Below are positions 30,777 through 33,100 of a DNA stretch of 33,100 bases, in pieces. The DNA is from Arthrobacter koreensis (lineage in GTDB: Bacteria > Actinomycetota > Actinomycetes > Actinomycetales > Micrococcaceae): NCBI RefSeq assembly GCF_009193255.1, contig NZ_WACG01000004.1, positions 1 to 33,100 of the forward strand, given 5' to 3'. The notes beneath the pieces were generated by a model, which made no database searches, was not told where the DNA came from, and saw only the letters and a list, made by a program, of their open reading frames with translations. The position numbers and the translations under genes are program-made. Position 1 is the first letter of the stretch. Each line of letters begins with the position of its first letter.

Positions 30777-31678
30777 TGTGTCCTTCGGGTTATGCGTATC
30801 CGGGCAGCGGCGGCCGCGAAGAAGGCGGCGGCCAGCAACACCATCAACGTACCCTGCCAGGTGCGGATGATTGGCTCCACGGTGCTTTCGAGGAACGACG
30901 CCGGTGTGATCCGCGGCGGAAGATCCGGTGTACCCGAGGCCTTGGGGAGCCCCGCCGGTGCCGCGGCTTCGCCGAACGCCGGGACAGCGTTGAGCGGCGC
31001 GGCCGTGCCTCCGGTTCCGGGGACGGCAATGACTGCGGCTGTGCCCGGCCCGGGCTGGACGGCAGGTCCGGATCCCCGGGTGCCGGAGTCCTGCCCTCCG
31101 GGAACTGGATTCTGTGTGTCCGAACCATCAGTGGCCTGGCAGGCTGAGCGGCCGCCGGCTGCATCCAGGAGCAGGATGATGTCGAAGGAGCCGCGCCGGT
31201 TCATGGTGGTGTTGGGTGATTCAAGGACCAGGCCGGTGCTGAGATCCAGCCGGCGTGCTGCACCGGCTTCGAGGAGCACGGGTGTTCCGACGTCACTGCA
31301 GGCCTCGCTGCCGGGCAGGGCCGCGGATGCAGCACCCGCGCCGAGCCTGGAACGGAATTCAAGATACCCGGAGAGCTCAGGAGCCATTCCGGCCCCGGTC
31401 ACCGCCAGGGAAAAATAGGCTGGTTCAGCTGAATTGTTCCGAATCCACAGGGTCCTGGACTGGGAGCTTCCCGGATTCAGGTGCAGGCCCTCCGGGAAGA
31501 CGGGCTGGCTGGCCGAAGCCGCGAAGGAAGTTCCATCGAAGCTGACCTGGAGGGAATCGGCGTCCGCGTGGGCGGCCGGGGGCGCTGCAAGGGACATGGA
31601 GGCGAACACTCCGGCTCCGAGGAGCGCCAGGCCGGCCCTGGCACCGCGGGGCGCTGGGGTCCGGCGGGAAGGATTCAT
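30773..31678 (-). CDS. Exported protein with C-terminal membrane anchor (SipW operon)
   Basis: A 301-residue protein. ATG 31678 overlaps the stop of the signal peptidase gene (TGATG) and is preferred over the longer frame from 31747. The signal peptide ends near AAPPAAHADA, then a beta-rich domain (residues 40-180, SLQVSFDGTSFAAS, RTLWIRNNSAEPAYFSLAV), typical of exported coat-like proteins, a Gly/Pro/Ala-rich linker (190-265) and a C-terminal transmembrane helix (TLMVLLAAAFFAAAAARI) with a basic tail (RITRRTQ). There is no LPXTG motif. It looks like a membrane-tethered surface protein, plausibly an anchor for the small secreted products of the operon. No family assigned. Confidence 0.65.
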   Translation of the reverse strand: MNPSRRTPAPRGARAGLALLGAGVFASMSLAAPPAAHADADSLQVSFDGTSFAASASQPVFPEGLHLNPGSSQSRTLWIRNNSAEPAYFSLAVTGAGMAPELSGYLEFRSRLGAGAASAALPGSEACSDVGTPVLLEAGAARRLDLSTGLVLESPNTTMNRRGSFDIILLLDAAGGRSACQATDGSDTQNPVPGGQDSGTRGSGPAVQPGPGTAAVIAVPGTGGTAAPLNAVPAFGEAAAPAGLPKASGTPDLPPRITPASFLESTVEPIIRTWQGTLMVLLAAAFFAAAAARIRITRRTQ

Positions 31679-32403
31679 CAGACTGCCACGCTCTTGGGGG
31701 CATGTGCTGAGTGGAAGCCTGAAACGGCGTGGTCGCAGTGGTCGCACTCGTGCAGGACGGGGTCGTCATGGAAGGCGTCAGGGCGGGAGTGGAAGCCGGC
31801 GTCGTCGCGGAGGGGAAGTTCCAGGACCACCGCGTCCACTTCGGGTTCCGGAGACTTGCGCTTGGCTTCAAGGGCGCCGCGGACCAGCAGGACGATTCCG
31901 TAACCGAGCAGGCCAACTGCTGCCCACTGTGCGATCTCGCCGCGTTCGCTGCTGCCGAGACCGTTCGCCACGAAGCCGACGTACGGGACGGCGTAGGAGA
32001 GCTTGCCGCGGATCTGGGCTTCCTGGACGGCGGCTTCGTCGGCCACGTCATTGTTGTCTCCCTGGGTTGCGAACAGCCGCTCACCGTTCTGTCCCGTGGA
32101 GATGCCGATGATCCGGTGCGTGATGACCGTGGGATCCCCGGACTCGATCTGGTAGGTGATGATGTCACCCGTCTTGAGCTGGTCCGCCGGGATCGGCTTG
32201 ACGACGAGGAAGGTGCCGGGTGCGTAGTTCGGTGCCATGGAGCTCGTTAGCACGGTGTAGGTCTGCGATCCGGTCGCCAGCGGAATGACAATCAGGACCA
32301 GGGCGGCCAGCGCAGCAGCGCACATGGCTACCAGGCTCAGGGCCGAACCGGTGAACTTCAGTGCCCGGAGTGCCGGTGAGGGATTGCTGCGGCCTTTTGA
32401 CAT
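31678..32403 (-). CDS. ER-type (SipW-like) signal peptidase I
   Basis: A 241-residue membrane peptidase. A first transmembrane helix (residues 21-42) precedes the nucleophilic Ser55 in LTSSMAPNYAPGT. Instead of the bacterial Lys, THRIIG supplies His96, and TQGDNN near 113-118 supplies the Asp of the Ser-His-Asp triad of the ER/SipW type. A second helix at about 159-175 leads into a cytosolic tail. This tail carries VLHECDHCDH near 217-225, an unusual Cys/His cluster. It probably cleaves the SipW-type precursors encoded on both sides (32412-32981 and 29766-30776). ATG 32403 is chosen over 32502 because the longer start would overlap the upstream gene heavily. The order is substrate gene, peptidase, anchor protein, second exported protein. 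Confidence 0.88.
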   Translation of the reverse strand: MSKGRSNPSPALRALKFTGSALSLVAMCAAALAALVLIVIPLATGSQTYTVLTSSMAPNYAPGTFLVVKPIPADQLKTGDIITYQIESGDPTVITHRIIGISTGQNGERLFATQGDNNDVADEAAVQEAQIRGKLSYAVPYVGFVANGLGSSERGEIAQWAAVGLLGYGIVLLVRGALEAKRKSPEPEVDAVVLELPLRDDAGFHSRPDAFHDDPVLHECDHCDHAVSGFHSAHAPKSVAV

Positions 32404-32411
32404 GGAAGTTC

Positions 32412-32981
32412 CTATCCTTTTTGTTCGACGGTGAGCGGAATCGAAATTGTGGAAGTCTGGCCCTCTGCATTTGCCGCTGCCGAGAGCGTTACGCGGAAGC
32501 AAAGGACACCCGAGGTGCCCTTGGGCAGCTCGAGGGCCGGGGCTGCGGGCCCCGTGAACAGAGCCGGGTTGGAACAGGCGGCCAGGTCCGCGCCGCCGAC
32601 GGCGCGCTGGTCAATGGCCAGCAGGGGCGCGAGGCTGCCTCCGACTACCGGCTGGCCGGCGGTGGCTGCCAGTGTGAACGTTCCCCCGGCGTCAGTGAGG
32701 TTAGTCAGCTTCACGCCGGCGTACACCGACTCGCCGGCGTTCACCGGCCCGAGCGGAGCGGTGGCCAGTCCAACGGTGCCCTGGCTGCCGTCCGGCTGTT
32801 CCATCATGACGACGCCGGCACCGCCATCCATTTCCACGTTGAAGGAAGCGGCCTGGAGGCTTCCGCCGGCCGAAGGTGCAGAAGCACTCCACAGGGCGTA
32901 GGTGCCTTGAACGGTCATGAGCCCCAGCAGCACGGCACAGAGCACGAGCCCTGTCCCCTTCAGTGCTGCTTTCATTGCCAT
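32412..32981 (-). CDS. TasA-like exported protein with SipW-dependent signal
   Basis: A 189-residue protein. The signal region (KAALKGTGLVLCAVLLGLMT) ends in VQGTYALWSASAPSAGGSL, the pattern of SipW-dependent precursors such as TasA. The mature part is beta-rich (SFNVEMDGGAGVVMM, GESVYAGVKLTNLT, GTFTLAATAGQP, SGVLCFRVTLSA) with two Cys residues (ACSNP and LCFRV) that could form a disulfide. No repeats and no anchor. First gene of the minus-strand operon, with its stop 8 bases before the signal peptidase start. In other bacteria such proteins form fibres or matrix components; that role here is inference. Two nearby ATG codons (32981, 32975) are possible starts. Confidence 0.7.
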   Translation of the reverse strand: MAMKAALKGTGLVLCAVLLGLMTVQGTYALWSASAPSAGGSLQAASFNVEMDGGAGVVMMEQPDGSQGTVGLATAPLGPVNAGESVYAGVKLTNLTDAGGTFTLAATAGQPVVGGSLAPLLAIDQRAVGGADLAACSNPALFTGPAAPALELPKGTSGVLCFRVTLSAAANAEGQTSTISIPLTVEQKG

Positions 32982-33013
32982 GCCCTGCTTTCCGACTGTG
33001 CTGCAGTTTTTTC

Positions 33014-33053
33014 GGGGGGGGGGTGGCGGGGGGGGGGGGGGGGGGGGGGGGGG
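33014..33053. repeat. Poly-G run at the window end (probable artefact)
   Basis: Ten Gs at 33014-33023, t, gg, c, then 26 consecutive Gs at 33028-33053. Long G homopolymers are typical dark-cycle artefacts of two-colour sequencing chemistry and often sit at contig ends. It lies just upstream of the exported-protein gene, so the sequence from about 33011 onward should not be relied on for promoter analysis. Confidence 0.75.
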
Positions 33054-33100
33054 CGCCCCCCGAGAAAGCTTCCCGTGTAGGGGGTGGTGCGGTGCAGCGG

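Overview
The window looks like a high-GC actinobacterial chromosome, most likely Micrococcaceae (Arthrobacter or a close relative). This is inferred from gene content and style: an lpdA-type quinone dehydrogenase next to purine nucleoside phosphorylase and phosphosugar mutase, an SCO4848-type membrane protein, a DUF2505 protein, GlcNK-type kinase, frequent GTG/TTG starts, and IS481/IS30 debris. No rRNA, tRNA, CRISPR or phage structural genes were seen.

Layout. 1-412: edge of an IS481-family element and a truncated IS30-like transposase. 475-4561: quinone dehydrogenase (minus) divergent from a purine nucleoside phosphorylase/phosphosugar mutase pair (plus). 4589-6579: a translationally coupled STAS-like protein and a GGDEF-EAL cyclic-di-GMP enzyme. 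6800-8213: a stand-alone TPR protein divergent from an unlisted 46-codon gene for a secreted mini-protein with its own strong terminator. This is the most interesting locus: it has the architecture of an RRNPP/Rap-Phr type receptor-peptide signalling pair, which would be unusual in an actinobacterium. 8367-9657: deoC and two small membrane proteins. Together with the phosphorylase and mutase, deoC completes a nucleoside-sugar salvage route, although the genes are not contiguous.

9666-20961 is a catabolic island: a SIS-domain sugar isomerase and a maltokinase/glucosamine-kinase-like enzyme (minus), divergent from a complete potD-B-C-A type ABC importer, a TetR regulator, and a run of GT1 glycosyltransferase, aldehyde dehydrogenase and FAD-dependent amine oxidase. 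Import, oxidation of an amine to an aldehyde and oxidation of the aldehyde to an acid would fit polyamine use; the kinase and isomerase suggest an amino sugar is also involved.

20962-21658 is non-coding, with a terminator, G-rich low-complexity DNA and an imperfect inverted-repeat cluster. 21659-26424 holds a methyltransferase remnant, mfd, and an internally deleted M28 aminopeptidase pseudogene. 26703-29752 carries a SodC-like lipoprotein, DUF2505, an SCO4848-like protein and nhaA, the last preceded by a well-paired leader RNA candidate. 29766-32981 is a four-gene minus-strand operon around an ER-type (SipW-like) signal peptidase with SipW-type secreted substrates. The window ends in a poly-G run that is probably a sequencing or assembly artefact.
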